A stretch of DNA of 64,000 nucleotides from Thiohalophilus sp046483665 (GCF_046483665.1 NZ_JAWOCR010000007.1:72997-136996), one strand, 5' to 3'. Shown: positions 51,396 to 59,881, numbered from the stretch's first letter. Numbers and translations: made by a program. The notes: a model not told the origin generated them from the letters alone.

Positions 51396-52760
51396 ATGTT
51401 TGATGGTCTGAGCGAACGCCTTGGCCAGACGGTCCGTAACCTGCGCGGGGTCGGCCGACTGACCGAGGAGAATATCAAGGAGACCCTGCGCGAGGTGCGC
51501 ATGGCTCTGCTGGAAGCCGACGTGGCGCTTCCGGTGGTCAAGGAATTTGTCGACCATGTGCGCGAGAAGGCCCTCGGCGAGGAAGTCCTGAAGAGCCTGA
51601 CGCCCGGCCAGGCGCTGATCAAGATCGTCAACGACGAGCTGGTGGCGCTGATGGGCGAGGCCAACGACGGCCTGGATCTGAGCGTCACGCCGCCGGCGGT
51701 GATCCTGCTGGCCGGGCTGCAGGGCTCGGGCAAGACCACCAGCGCCGGCAAACTGGCTCGCTGGCTGCAGGAGAACCGGAAAAAATCGGTGATGCTGGTC
51801 AGTACCGATATCTATCGTCCGGCGGCTATCGATCAGCTCGAGACCGTGGCCGGCCAGGTCGAGGCCAGCTTCTGCCCCAGCGCCACTGACGAGGACCCGG
51901 TCGAGATTGCCCAACGGGCGCTGGCGCAGGCGAAGCTGCAGCATAAAGATGTGCTAATCGTCGATACAGCCGGCCGGCTGCATATCGACGAGACTATGAT
52001 GGATGAGGTGCGCCGTCTCCATGCAGCGGTCCATCCCGTCGAGACCCTGTTCGTGGTCGATAGCATGACCGGCCAGGACGCGGCCAATACCGCCCGTGCC
52101 TTTCATGACGCGCTGCCGCTGAGCGGGGTGATCCTGACCAAGACTGACGGCGATGCCCGCGGCGGCGCGGCACTGTCGATTCGCCAGATCACCGGCAAGC
52201 CGATCAAGTTTCTCGGTACCGGCGAGAAGACCACCGAGCTGGAACCGTTTCATCCCGATCGGGTCGCCTCGCGTATTCTGGGCATGGGCGATGTGGTCAG
52301 CCTGGTTGAAGAGGCGCAGGGCAAGATCGATCTGGACGAGGCCGAGAAAATGGCGGCCAAGCTCAAAAAGGGCAAAGGCTTCGATCTGGAGGATTTCCTC
52401 GCCCAGTTCCAGCAGATGAAAAAAATGGGTGGGCTGTCCAGCCTGATGGACAAGTTGCCCGGCATGCCCAATGTGCCCCAGGGGGCCCTGGATGCGGCGG
52501 CCGGTGAGCAGCAGGTGAAACGCATGGAGGCGATCATCCGCTCCATGACCCCTGCGGAGCGGCGCAAGCCGGATCTGATTAAAGGCTCGCGCAAGCGGCG
52601 CATTGCCGGCGGCTCCGGCACCCAGATTCAGGACGTCAACCGCCTGCTCAAGCAGTTTACCCAGATGCAGAAGATGATGAAGAAAATGAAAGGCGGCGGC
52701 ATGGCCAAGATGATGCGCGGCCTCAAGGGTGGCGGCAACCTGCCGCCGGGGCTGATGTAA
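51396..52760 (+). CDS. ffh: Signal recognition particle protein Ffh
   Basis: A 454-residue SRP54 GTPase (E. coli 453). The N domain is followed by G domain motifs AGLQGSGKTTSAGKLA, DTAGRLHID and TKTDGDARGGAALS. The methionine-rich M domain binds SRP RNA and signal sequences and ends MQKMMKKMKGGGMAKMMRG. Targets inner-membrane proteins to FtsY. The gene for the 4.5S RNA is not identifiable in this window. Confidence 0.98.
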   Translation: MFDGLSERLGQTVRNLRGVGRLTEENIKETLREVRMALLEADVALPVVKEFVDHVREKALGEEVLKSLTPGQALIKIVNDELVALMGEANDGLDLSVTPPAVILLAGLQGSGKTTSAGKLARWLQENRKKSVMLVSTDIYRPAAIDQLETVAGQVEASFCPSATDEDPVEIAQRALAQAKLQHKDVLIVDTAGRLHIDETMMDEVRRLHAAVHPVETLFVVDSMTGQDAANTARAFHDALPLSGVILTKTDGDARGGAALSIRQITGKPIKFLGTGEKTTELEPFHPDRVASRILGMGDVVSLVEEAQGKIDLDEAEKMAAKLKKGKGFDLEDFLAQFQQMKKMGGLSSLMDKLPGMPNVPQGALDAAAGEQQVKRMEAIIRSMTPAERRKPDLIKGSRKRRIAGGSGTQIQDVNRLLKQFTQMQKMMKKMKGGGMAKMMRGLKGGGNLPPGLM

Positions 52761-52805
52761 CCGGGCGCTTCCGTGCGGGGTAACACTGACGACACCGAAA
52801 ACCCA

Positions 52806-52834
52806 TTGACAGCACCCAAAAAGTCTCATTAAAT
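52806..52834 (+). promoter_or_regulatory. Strong sigma-70-like promoter downstream of ffh
   Basis: A perfect TTGACA (52806-52811), a 17-base spacer, and TTAAAT (52829-52834). Start near 52841. It lies 340 bases upstream of rpsP, too far for a simple ribosomal-protein leader, and may drive the RNA candidate at 52841-53032. Confidence 0.7.
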
Positions 52835-52840
52835 CAGTGG

Positions 52841-53032
52841 GTTCGGGGAACTACTCGCCTGGCCGCTGTTACCGGTTGCCGGGGTTCAGGTTGCGGGAGG
52901 TCCGCCCTCTGGCAGAGGGGCGGCGGATCACGCGATCGTTGAGAAGGCCGTCGCCAGGGGGAGAGCTCTTGCAGGCGGATCTCTGGGGTGATTCCCCGGG
53001 GAGATGTCCCTTGCTGATCGTTCTCCCCGGGG
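52841..53032 (+). ncRNA. Candidate structured RNA between ffh and rpsP
   Basis: A GC-rich, roughly 190-base non-coding stretch starting just after a strong promoter. Internal helices include CCGCCCTCT (52902-52910) with AGAGGGGCGG (52914-52923) and a final perfect 11 bp stem CCCCGGGGAGA (52994-53004) with TCTCCCCGGGG (53022-53032). A T-rich segment (TTAAATTTTCC) follows a few bases later. It has no conserved SRP, 6S, tmRNA or RNase P motif that I recognise. Short open frames inside lack support. It could be a small RNA or a long rpsP leader. Confidence 0.45.
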
Positions 53033-53071
53033 CGGGAGGTTAAATTTTCCCCGCAAAATGGCTCTAAGCCC

Positions 53072-53099
53072 TTCACTTTTCCGTCATTTTCAGTACAAT
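53072..53099 (+). promoter_or_regulatory. Possible second promoter and leader of rpsP
   Basis: TTCACT (53072-53077) and TACAAT (53094-53099), 16 bases apart. The transcript would begin near 53106 and carry a hairpin around AGGCTGTCCGACC...GGTCGAGACGGCCT (about 53117-53145) before the rpsP ribosome site. Confidence 0.45.
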
Positions 53100-53179
53100 G
53101 CCCCACTCTTTCGGGAAGGCTGTCCGACCTCGGGTCGAGACGGCCTCAATTTATTTGGTTCAAGAGGTTATAACTCGCG

Positions 53180-53431
53180 ATGGTAACCATACGTCTGGCG
53201 CGCGCTGGCGCCAAAAAGCGTCCTTTCTACCATATCGTGGTCACGGATTCCCGTAACCGCCGGGACGGCAGCTATATTGAACGTCTGGGTTTCTTTAACC
53301 CGGTCGCCACCGGCAATGAAGTGCGTCTGAATCTGGACAACGAACGGATTTCGCACTGGCTTGGCAAGGGGGCGCAGGCCTCCGAGCGGGTCAGCAAACT
53401 GGTCAAGGAAAAAGAAAAGAGCGCGGCATAA
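53180..53431 (+). CDS. rpsP: 30S ribosomal protein S16
   Basis: An 83-residue S16 (E. coli 82). MVTIRLARAGAKKRPFYHIV, then DSRNRRDGSYIERLGFFNP, are diagnostic. First gene of rpsP-rimM-trmD-rplS. Ribosome site AAGAGGTTATAAC. Confidence 0.98.
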   Translation: MVTIRLARAGAKKRPFYHIVVTDSRNRRDGSYIERLGFFNPVATGNEVRLNLDNERISHWLGKGAQASERVSKLVKEKEKSAA

Positions 53432-53482
53432 ACCGCCGCGCTCCCGTCTGACCCGATCGGCGGGCAGAGGACGCCACAGGCC

Positions 53483-54007
53483 ATGCAGCATGCCGATAAC
53501 ATGATTGTGTTGGGGCATATCAGTGGCCTGTTTGGTATCCAGGGGTGGGTGAAGGTCTATTCCCACACCGACCCCCGGAATAACATTCTGAACTATTCGC
53601 CGTGGTATCTGTATAGCGGCGGCGAGTGGTTGCCCTACCGACTGGTGCAGGGCAAGCAACACGGCAAGACCCTGATCGCGCAACTGGAGCAGTGCCCGGA
53701 TCGCGACAGCGCGGCGGCCCTGGTGGGCCGCGAAATTGCTGTTCCCCGTCAGCAGTTGCCAACTCTGGAAGAGGGCGATTATTACTGGCGCGATCTGCTG
53801 GGATTGCAGGTCATCAACCTGGCGGATGTCGAGCTTGGCCGGGTGACGAACCTGATGGAGACCGGGGCCAATGATGTTCTGGTCGTCGAGCAGAGCAACG
53901 CCGATGGCAAGCAGGAACGTTTGATCCCGTTTATTCGCGAACAGGTGATCAGACAGGTGGATTTACAGCAAGGCGTGATTCGCGTCGACTGGGATCCGGA
54001 ATTTTGA
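53483..54007 (+). CDS. rimM: Ribosome maturation factor RimM
   Basis: A 174-residue 16S processing factor (E. coli 182) that binds S19 during 30S assembly. The N-terminal domain has VLGHISGLFGIQGWVKVYS; the PRC-barrel domain has YYWRDLLGLQVIN and LIPFIREQVI. ATG 53483 at MQHADNMIVLG is first; the second Met (MIVLGHISG, 53501) is a possible start. 51 bases after rpsP. Confidence 0.96.
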   Translation: MQHADNMIVLGHISGLFGIQGWVKVYSHTDPRNNILNYSPWYLYSGGEWLPYRLVQGKQHGKTLIAQLEQCPDRDSAAALVGREIAVPRQQLPTLEEGDYYWRDLLGLQVINLADVELGRVTNLMETGANDVLVVEQSNADGKQERLIPFIREQVIRQVDLQQGVIRVDWDPEF

Positions 54008-54030
54008 TTCATGCCGCTCAGCGGCATGAA
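54008..54030 (+). promoter_or_regulatory. Perfect intercistronic hairpin between rimM and trmD
   Basis: TTCATGCCGC (54008-54017) and GCGGCATGAA (54021-54030) form a 10 bp perfect stem with loop TCA in the 34-base spacer. It ends where the trmD ribosome-site region (AAGGTTAAG) begins. No T-run follows, so a translation- or stability-related role for the low-expressed middle genes is likelier than termination. Confidence 0.6.
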
Positions 54031-54041
54031 GGTTAAGTGAC

Positions 54042-54785
54042 ATGCGCTTTGATTTCATCACGCTGTTTCCACCGATGTTCAGCGCAGTCACGGAATACGG
54101 TATCACCGGACGGGCCCTGAGCCGAGGTCTGGTGGAGGTCGGGTTTTACAACCCACGCGACTATACGAGCGACAATTACCAGACGGTCGATGACCGGCCC
54201 TACGGCGGCGGCCCGGGGATGGTGATGATGGTTGAGCCGCTGCGCGAAGCGATTCGTGACGCACGCGGCAGCGACGGCGGGCAAAGCCGGGTAATCTACC
54301 TGTCACCGCAGGGGCGCCGGCTGGATCAGGCCGGGCTGGAACAGTTATCGCGCCAGTCGCACCTGATACTGGTGTGCGGTCGCTACGAAGGGATCGACGA
54401 GCGGTTGATCGAGGCCGAGGTTGACGAGGAGTGGTCCATCGGGGATTACGTACTCAGTGGCGGCGAACTGGCGGCGATGGTGATGATGGACGGACTGACC
54501 CGTCTGTTGCCCGAGGCGCTGGGGCACGAGGATTCGGCGCAACAGGATTCCTTTTCGGACGGGCTGCTGGATTTTCCGCAGTTTACCCGGCCGGAGACGA
54601 TAGAAGGCAGGCAAGTCCCGCCGGTATTGCTCAGTGGCGATCACAAGGCCATCGGGCGCTGGCGACTCAAACAGGCGCTGGGCAGAACCTGGCTGCGACG
54701 TCCCGAGTTACTCGAGACGCTCGAACTGGATGAGGACAAACAGACTTTGCTCGCGGAATTTATTCGCGAGCATGAGATTGAATAA
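54042..54785 (+). CDS. trmD: tRNA (guanine-N1-)-methyltransferase TrmD
   Basis: A 247-residue SPOUT enzyme (E. coli 255) that makes m1G37 in tRNAs such as Leu(CAG) seen at 34.6 kb, preventing frameshifts. DDRPYGGGPGMVMM and VCGRYEGIDERLIE line the knot; then SIGDYVLSGGELAAM and the linker ending HEDSAQQDSF. Confidence 0.98.
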   Translation: MRFDFITLFPPMFSAVTEYGITGRALSRGLVEVGFYNPRDYTSDNYQTVDDRPYGGGPGMVMMVEPLREAIRDARGSDGGQSRVIYLSPQGRRLDQAGLEQLSRQSHLILVCGRYEGIDERLIEAEVDEEWSIGDYVLSGGELAAMVMMDGLTRLLPEALGHEDSAQQDSFSDGLLDFPQFTRPETIEGRQVPPVLLSGDHKAIGRWRLKQALGRTWLRRPELLETLELDEDKQTLLAEFIREHEIE

Positions 54786-54812
54786 CGAGGCACGAGCTTG
54801 GGAGCGATGAGC

Positions 54813-55166
54813 ATGAGCAACATTATCGACCAGTTAGACGCGGAACAGATGAACAAGACGATCCCGGAGTTCGGTCCCGGCGATACCGTGGTGGTTCAGG
54901 TCAAGGTAAAGGAAGGCAATCGCGAACGTCTGCAGGCCTACGAAGGCGTCGTCATCGCCCGGCGTAACCGCGGCCTTAATTCGTCGTTCACCGTGCGCAA
55001 GGTCTCCTACGGTGAAGGGGTCGAGCGGGTCTTCCAGGTTTACAGCCCGGCCCTGGCCGAGATTCAGGTCAAGCGCCGCGGTGATGTGCGTCGTGCCAAG
55101 CTGTACTATCTGCGCGAACGTTCCGGCAAGTCCGCGCGCATCAAGGAAAAGCTGACCAGAAAATAA
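54813..55166 (+). CDS. rplS: 50S ribosomal protein L19
   Basis: A 117-residue L19 (E. coli 115). MSNIIDQLDAEQMNKTIPEF, then GDTVVVQVKVKEGNRERLQ and RKVSYGEGVERVF. Starts at ATG 54813, eight bases after GGGAG; ATG 54807 is too close. Final gene of the rpsP operon, followed by a terminator at 55219. Confidence 0.98.
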   Translation: MSNIIDQLDAEQMNKTIPEFGPGDTVVVQVKVKEGNRERLQAYEGVVIARRNRGLNSSFTVRKVSYGEGVERVFQVYSPALAEIQVKRRGDVRRAKLYYLRERSGKSARIKEKLTRK

Positions 55167-55177
55167 GCTTGTCCGGC

Positions 55178-57091
55178 ATGGCAGTCCGGTCGAACGACCG
55201 CAAACCGGTGAATATCAGAACGGGTAACCCTCGCGGGTTATCCGTTTTCTGGTTCTGGCGTCCGGTATTGTTTGCCCTGTTGCTACCGCTACCCGGCCTG
55301 GCAACGGCCGATGAGACGCTGGAGGAAATCCGCGCCCTGGCTGACAGCGGCGCCGCGACCCTGGCGGTCCATCTGCTGGACGAGCGCCAGCCCACGATTC
55401 CTTCCGAACAGAGCGAATGGCTGGCGCTGGAGCGCGAGCGCGTACGTATCTATCGCGAGAGCGGCCAGTGGCAGCGCCTCGCCTCCCGCCTCACCGGCTT
55501 TCCCCGCAATATGCCCGAACAGGCCGTGCGCTGGGCCATGACCGAGCGGGCCAACGCCTTTTTGAAACTCGATGAACCCCGTCGGGCCCTGTCGGTACTG
55601 CGCGATCTGATCTGGTCGGGCGAGGGTGAGGGGGACGCGCAATGGCGCCGGCGCTGGCGTGAGCTGGTGATGATCAGTTATGTCCGCCTGGGGCTGGCGG
55701 AGGATGCCTATCAGGCCAGTCGGCAGTTCTATCAGGATTATCCGCCGCAAAACCGTCATGACCGGGTGCTACGGGCGCGGATTCTGTTAATGAGCGGCCA
55801 TCCTGAAGCGGTTCCCGAACTGCTGGCAGACGAACAGGATACCGAGGCCGGCATGCTGGTGCTGCTGGCGCAATTGCGCAGTGGCAGTCGGCCGGCCAAC
55901 AAGGTGATGCAGGCCGGCTTACGTCACCTGCGCGGCAAGTGGGTCGAGGCCGAAGATCGCCATCACTTGTGGGCAGTGATTGCCGAGGCCGCCCGGCGCA
56001 GCGGCGATCGGCTGACCGCCGCCAATGCGCTGGAGCACGTACTGGCAGCGCAGACCGCGCGACCGCTGCCCGCAGGCCTGTTCGACTACAACGCCGACAG
56101 CCTGTGGAATGCCTATGTGGATCTGGCCACCTTCCTCGGTAATCAGCAGCAGTTTCTGATCGGCGATGACGCGCCGTGGTTCAAGGCTGCCGACGCGGCG
56201 CAGGCCCGCCAGCCGGTACGGGCGCGCGCCTATTACGCCCTGTTGATGTTCAAGGGCCAGTCGACAGCCAGTCGCGAGCGGGCGGCCAAAGCATTCACTG
56301 GAATGTTGCGCCAGCGCAGTCGCGGCGCGGCTCTGGTTGAAACGTTGTTTCTCGAGGGCAAGCAGTTCAAAGAACCTGCTGATATTCCGCTGGGGGCCCG
56401 TCTGGAACTGGTGGATATCGCGCTGGCGCGCCAGGAGATCGAGCGCGCTTCGAAACTGATGGCGAGCATCCAGCAGGTTCCCGAGGGTGAGGAAGCATTC
56501 ATCTGGCAATTACGTCGGGCACGGATTCTGGTACTTGGCGGCGAGCTGGCGCAGGGACAGCAAACCCTGCACCAGGTACTGGAGGAATTAAAACCTGGTC
56601 AGGCACAGCAACTGGATCAGGTGCTGCAGGTGGTATTCGATATGCAGACCGCCGGTGCCCACGAGGCGGCGCTGGAGCTGTTTCCCGCCCTGCAGACACT
56701 GACCGTCGATACCAAACGCAAGCGCGAGCTCTATTACTGGATGGCCAATTCCCGCGAGTCCCGCGAGCAGTATCCCGAGGCGGCGCGACTGTATTTGAAA
56801 TCCGCCATGCTGATCGACCCCGGGGCGATGGATCCCTGGGCCCAGACGGCACGTTACCAGGCCGGCGTCGCTCTGGCGCGGGGGGGATTGTATGCGGATG
56901 CGCGGGCGCTGTTCAATCATCTGCTGCGAGTGACCGAGGACAAGAGCCGTCGCGCGGCGCTGCGCCAGGAACTACAGAAGATCTGGCTGCTCGAAGGCGG
57001 GCGCAGCGGCGATCAGTCGGCCGCCGTTACAGAGGATGACGCAGTAACAAGCCCGTTTCAGGCGTCTGCGGTATCCCCTCCAGCGAAGTAA
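55178..57091 (+). CDS. Exported TPR-repeat protein
   Basis: A 637-residue protein with a signal-like hydrophobic segment VLFALLLPLPGLATA (cleavage before DETLEE). About 560 mostly helical residues follow that look like degenerate TPR repeats, rich in Leu/Ala/Arg with Trp at helix starts (for example MANSRESREQYPEAARLYL near the end). No catalytic motif. I start at ATG 55178; TTG 55169 is in frame too. A terminator hairpin for rplS lies inside its first codons, so an internal start such as GTG 55208 or TTG 55268 is possible. Its last 65 bases overlap the convergent M23 gene. Confidence 0.75.
   Translation: MAVRSNDRKPVNIRTGNPRGLSVFWFWRPVLFALLLPLPGLATADETLEEIRALADSGAATLAVHLLDERQPTIPSEQSEWLALERERVRIYRESGQWQRLASRLTGFPRNMPEQAVRWAMTERANAFLKLDEPRRALSVLRDLIWSGEGEGDAQWRRRWRELVMISYVRLGLAEDAYQASRQFYQDYPPQNRHDRVLRARILLMSGHPEAVPELLADEQDTEAGMLVLLAQLRSGSRPANKVMQAGLRHLRGKWVEAEDRHHLWAVIAEAARRSGDRLTAANALEHVLAAQTARPLPAGLFDYNADSLWNAYVDLATFLGNQQQFLIGDDAPWFKAADAAQARQPVRARAYYALLMFKGQSTASRERAAKAFTGMLRQRSRGAALVETLFLEGKQFKEPADIPLGARLELVDIALARQEIERASKLMASIQQVPEGEEAFIWQLRRARILVLGGELAQGQQTLHQVLEELKPGQAQQLDQVLQVVFDMQTAGAHEAALELFPALQTLTVDTKRKRELYYWMANSRESREQYPEAARLYLKSAMLIDPGAMDPWAQTARYQAGVALARGGLYADARALFNHLLRVTEDKSRRAALRQELQKIWLLEGGRSGDQSAAVTEDDAVTSPFQASAVSPPAK
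55219..55250 (+). terminator. Rho-independent-like terminator after rplS, inside the TPR reading frame
   Basis: ACGGGTAACCC (55220-55230) and GGGTTATCCGT (55235-55245) form an 11 bp stem with one G-T pair and loop TCGC, then TTTTCT. It lies 53 bases beyond the rplS stop and within the annotated start of the TPR gene. Confidence 0.7.
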
Positions 57092-57959
57092 ATTCGAACG
57101 GGATCGATTCCAGTTGCATCCCGACGTTTTTCTGTACGGCAAAATGCAGATGCGGCGAATTCCCGTCCGCGGCGGATCCGAGCCGGCCGATGATATCACC
57201 GCGATTGATAGTCATTCCCATGAACAGCTTGACCGATGCGGGCGCCAGATGTGCATACAGGCCGAAGGTACCGTCGCGGTGCAGAATCCGTACATAGAAG
57301 GTCTTCTGGCGCCGTTCGGGTGATAGCTTCCCGGTGTTGATTTCCACCAGTGTGCCGCTGCGGCCTGCATGTACAGTGCTGTCCGCCGGCATGGGGATAT
57401 CAACGGCATAACGGGTCAGGGCGTGGGCGTCATGGCCGGCTTCACCGTTGAAGGCCTGCGCGATACTGAATTCCTTGTGGGGGGAAAAGGGCGGCAGATA
57501 GGGTTTGCCGGTCAGGTGATCGGCCGCCGGGTCGCCCGGGACAAAGCGGGTGCGATAGGTATAGCTCCAGGGTGCGTTGGGATCGATCTTTTCAAAGCGG
57601 GTCAGCGGCTCGCGGCTGCCGGCGGGGATCACTTTGCGCAACGGCAGCGGCGGGTCGGCCCGCATGTTCTGCAGCTGGCCGGCTGAGAATTCCAGCTGGA
57701 TGGGCATGGGCAGGGTGTTGCTGACTTCGAAGATGGGCGCATTATCCTCGCCCTGACGATGGATGATCACCTGTTTTTCACTCGCTGGCATTGCTTCCTG
57801 TGAGGGGTGCCGACGACGCTCTTCGCTCGGTGGCGGGTTGTCACTGAAATGCCAGACGCCATTTTCATCCTGATATTTGTACATCTGGGCTGCAACGTGG
57901 CCGTTTGCCAGCAGGAGCAACAGGCCCGGTACGATCGCAAAGAGGAGGTATCTGTACAT
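57027..57959 (-). CDS. M23-family peptidase with DUF4124 domain
   Basis: A 310-residue exported protein. A signal peptide (YLLFAIVPGLLLLLANGHVAA) is followed by a DUF4124 segment (MYKYQDENGVWHFSDNPP), then a LytM-type domain. The zinc motif HxxxD-like YAVDIPM and HLHF are present, with GTFGLYAHL between them. DUF4124-M23 proteins are cell-wall endopeptidases or regulators of amidases. ATG 57959 is used; the TTG at 57965 is less likely. It follows the fliL-like stop by 12 bases, so both share an operon. Confidence 0.88.
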   Translation of the reverse strand: MYRYLLFAIVPGLLLLLANGHVAAQMYKYQDENGVWHFSDNPPPSEERRRHPSQEAMPASEKQVIIHRQGEDNAPIFEVSNTLPMPIQLEFSAGQLQNMRADPPLPLRKVIPAGSREPLTRFEKIDPNAPWSYTYRTRFVPGDPAADHLTGKPYLPPFSPHKEFSIAQAFNGEAGHDAHALTRYAVDIPMPADSTVHAGRSGTLVEINTGKLSPERRQKTFYVRILHRDGTFGLYAHLAPASVKLFMGMTINRGDIIGRLGSAADGNSPHLHFAVQKNVGMQLESIPFEFTSLEGIPQTPETGLLLRHPL

Positions 57960-57971
57960 AATCAATTGCCG

Positions 57972-58391
57972 TTACTGGATAACCATTTCGGTGAAATAAA
58001 CTGCCTCGATGGCCGGCACCTGGATGTGCTCTTCCATCACCTTCTGCAAGGCGGATAATGCCTCATCGCGCAGGGCGATCTTGCCCCGACTCGAGGTGAG
58101 TTTTTTGATCGGCTGATCGCTGAGCAACATGACCAGTTCGTGCCGCAGGGCAGGGTTGTATTGCTTGATATACTGCTCCATGTCTTTATCCTTGAGCTTC
58201 AGCTGCACACTGACCTGCATATGCCGGACCTGTCCGTTGTCGTTCACATTGACCACCAGAGCCGGTTGCATGGAAGCATATACGGCCGGTGCCTGCTCTT
58301 TCGCCTCCGGCTTATCCGCTTCGTCCTCGGCCCATAATGGCGGCGCCATTAACAGCAGGACAAGCAGGGTAAATAACGCACGCAGTTTCAT
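57972..58391 (-). CDS. FliL-like periplasmic protein
   Basis: A 139-residue protein with a cleavable-looking signal peptide (MKLRALFTLLVLLLMAPPLWA) and a FliL core: MQVSVQLKLKDKDMEQYIKQ, HELVMLLSDQPIKKLTSSRG and VYFTEMVIQ at the end. Classical FliL is anchored by an uncleaved N-terminal helix next to the flagellar stator. Here the signal segment ends in an AWA-type site, so it may be released. AGGAG lies eight bases before ATG 58391. A sigma-28-like promoter elsewhere suggests this organism is flagellated. Confidence 0.82.
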   Translation of the reverse strand: MKLRALFTLLVLLLMAPPLWAEDEADKPEAKEQAPAVYASMQPALVVNVNDNGQVRHMQVSVQLKLKDKDMEQYIKQYNPALRHELVMLLSDQPIKKLTSSRGKIALRDEALSALQKVMEEHIQVPAIEAVYFTEMVIQ

Positions 58392-58504
58392 CTTGAGAAC
58401 TCCTGCACTATAGTGTGAAACACATCATCAGGCGGATAGCGATTTCCTGACCCCTGACAGAATACGGTGTACTGACCGCAGAGTAAATTCGGGTATTTAC
58501 CTAA

Positions 58505-58984
58505 ATGAATCCATCCCGTTTTCAGATCCGTATTGCTCCGGGCGCGCTGGTGGTGAGCTTGGCGGAGGATTGCATCATCGATATCGCCTTGCACACCAGG
58601 CCGCAACCGGAATTATCTGTTGCGACCCGTCCCTGTGAAAAGCGCATTGCACGCGAACTGGCCGCCTATTTTAACGATGCGACGGCGCCCCTGCGTTGGC
58701 CCCTGCGTTTTTACGGCAGCGATTTTCAACTGCGGGTCTGGCGGGCGTTGCGCGCGATACCGGTGGGCAGTGTCCGGACCTATGGTGAGCTGGCCGAAAA
58801 GGTCGGCGGCTGTGCCCAGGCGGTGGGCAATGCCTGTCGGCAGAATCCGATCCCGATTTATATTCCCTGTCATCGCGTGGTGGCGAAAACGGGCATTGGC
58901 GGATTTGCCGGCAAGACCGCCGGCCCGCGGATCGAGTTAAAACGCTGGTTGCTGAGACACGAAGGGGTGAGGTTGCCGGCGTGA
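58505..58984 (+). CDS. ogt: Methylated-DNA-protein-cysteine methyltransferase (Ogt type)
   Basis: A 159-residue suicide enzyme that repairs O6-alkylguanine. The active site is PIYIPCHRVVAKTG with Cys in PCHRV. AIPVGSVRTYGELAEKVGG holds the DNA-binding helix. No clear ribosome site. Its TGA overlaps the xerD GTG, so the two are coupled. Confidence 0.95.
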   Translation: MNPSRFQIRIAPGALVVSLAEDCIIDIALHTRPQPELSVATRPCEKRIARELAAYFNDATAPLRWPLRFYGSDFQLRVWRALRAIPVGSVRTYGELAEKVGGCAQAVGNACRQNPIPIYIPCHRVVAKTGIGGFAGKTAGPRIELKRWLLRHEGVRLPA

Positions 58985-59877
58985 GTGAATCCCAGGTTCT
59001 GATCGAACAGTTTCTCGATGCGCTGTGGATGGAGCGGGGGCTGAGTGAAAACACGCTCTCGGCCTATCGCTCTGATCTCAGCCAGTTCGGCCACTGGCTG
59101 GATCAGCAGGGGCGCGGTTCGCTGCGCGAGGTGCGCCGGGAGCAGATTCAGGGCTATCTCGCCCGGCGGCTGGAGCAACGCGGCAGTCCCCGCAGTACCG
59201 CCCGGCTGCTCTCCAGCCTGCGCCGGTTCTATGCCTGGCTGCGCCGCGAACAACAGATTGGCGAGGATCCCACCGCCCTGATTGAAGCACCCCGGCTGGG
59301 ACGGCCGTTGCCCAAAAGCCTGAGTGAAAGTGATGTCGAGGCATTACTGATGTCGCCGGATACCGGGACCCCCAAAGGGTTGCGGGATCGCTGCATGCTG
59401 GAAGTGCTGTACGCCACCGGTCTGCGGGTCTCGGAACTGGTCAATCTGCAGATGGGACAGATCAACCGTCAGCAGGGCGTGGTGCGGATCAGCGGCAAGG
59501 GCGACAAGGAACGCCTGGTCCCGCTCGGTGAAGAGGCGCTGGGCTGGCTGCAGCGCTATGTGCAGGAAGTGCGGCCGGTGGTGCTCGACGGCCAGGCGGC
59601 GGAGGCGGTATTTTTAAGCAATCGCCGCCAGCCGATGACCCGTCAGACCTTCTGGCATCTGATCAGGGACTACGCACGCCGCGCCGGTATCGACAAACCC
59701 CTCTCACCTCATACCCTGCGCCACGCCTTCGCCACCCACCTGCTCAACCACGGCGCCGATCTGCGCGTGGTACAGATGCTGCTCGGCCACAGCGATCTGT
59801 CCACCACCCAGATCTATACCCACATCGCCAAAGCGCGGTTGCAGGAACTGCACGCCCGGCATCATCCCCGAGGGTGA
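58981..59877 (+). CDS. xerD: Site-specific tyrosine recombinase XerD
   Basis: A 298-residue recombinase (E. coli XerD 298) resolving chromosome dimers at dif with XerC and FtsK. Catalytic residues are Arg149, Lys173, His244, Arg247, His270 and Tyr279, almost the same numbering as E. coli XerD. The N-terminal core-binding domain opens FLDALWMERGLSENTLSAYR. The start is GTG 58981. The tight length match and dsbC downstream argue for XerD rather than a phage integrase. Confidence 0.97.
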   Translation: MSESQVLIEQFLDALWMERGLSENTLSAYRSDLSQFGHWLDQQGRGSLREVRREQIQGYLARRLEQRGSPRSTARLLSSLRRFYAWLRREQQIGEDPTALIEAPRLGRPLPKSLSESDVEALLMSPDTGTPKGLRDRCMLEVLYATGLRVSELVNLQMGQINRQQGVVRISGKGDKERLVPLGEEALGWLQRYVQEVRPVVLDGQAAEAVFLSNRRQPMTRQTFWHLIRDYARRAGIDKPLSPHTLRHAFATHLLNHGADLRVVQMLLGHSDLSTTQIYTHIAKARLQELHARHHPRG

Positions 59878-59881
59878 TGCC

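Noticed and set aside
52841..53032. SRP 4.5S RNA, 6S RNA, tmRNA or RNase P RNA
   Set aside because: None of their conserved cores (GGAA-loop region, central bubble, resume codons, P4 helix) can be found; kept only as an unnamed RNA candidate.
58981..59877. Phage integrase
   Set aside because: Length, catalytic residue numbering and dsbC downstream match chromosomal XerD; no phage genes nearby.
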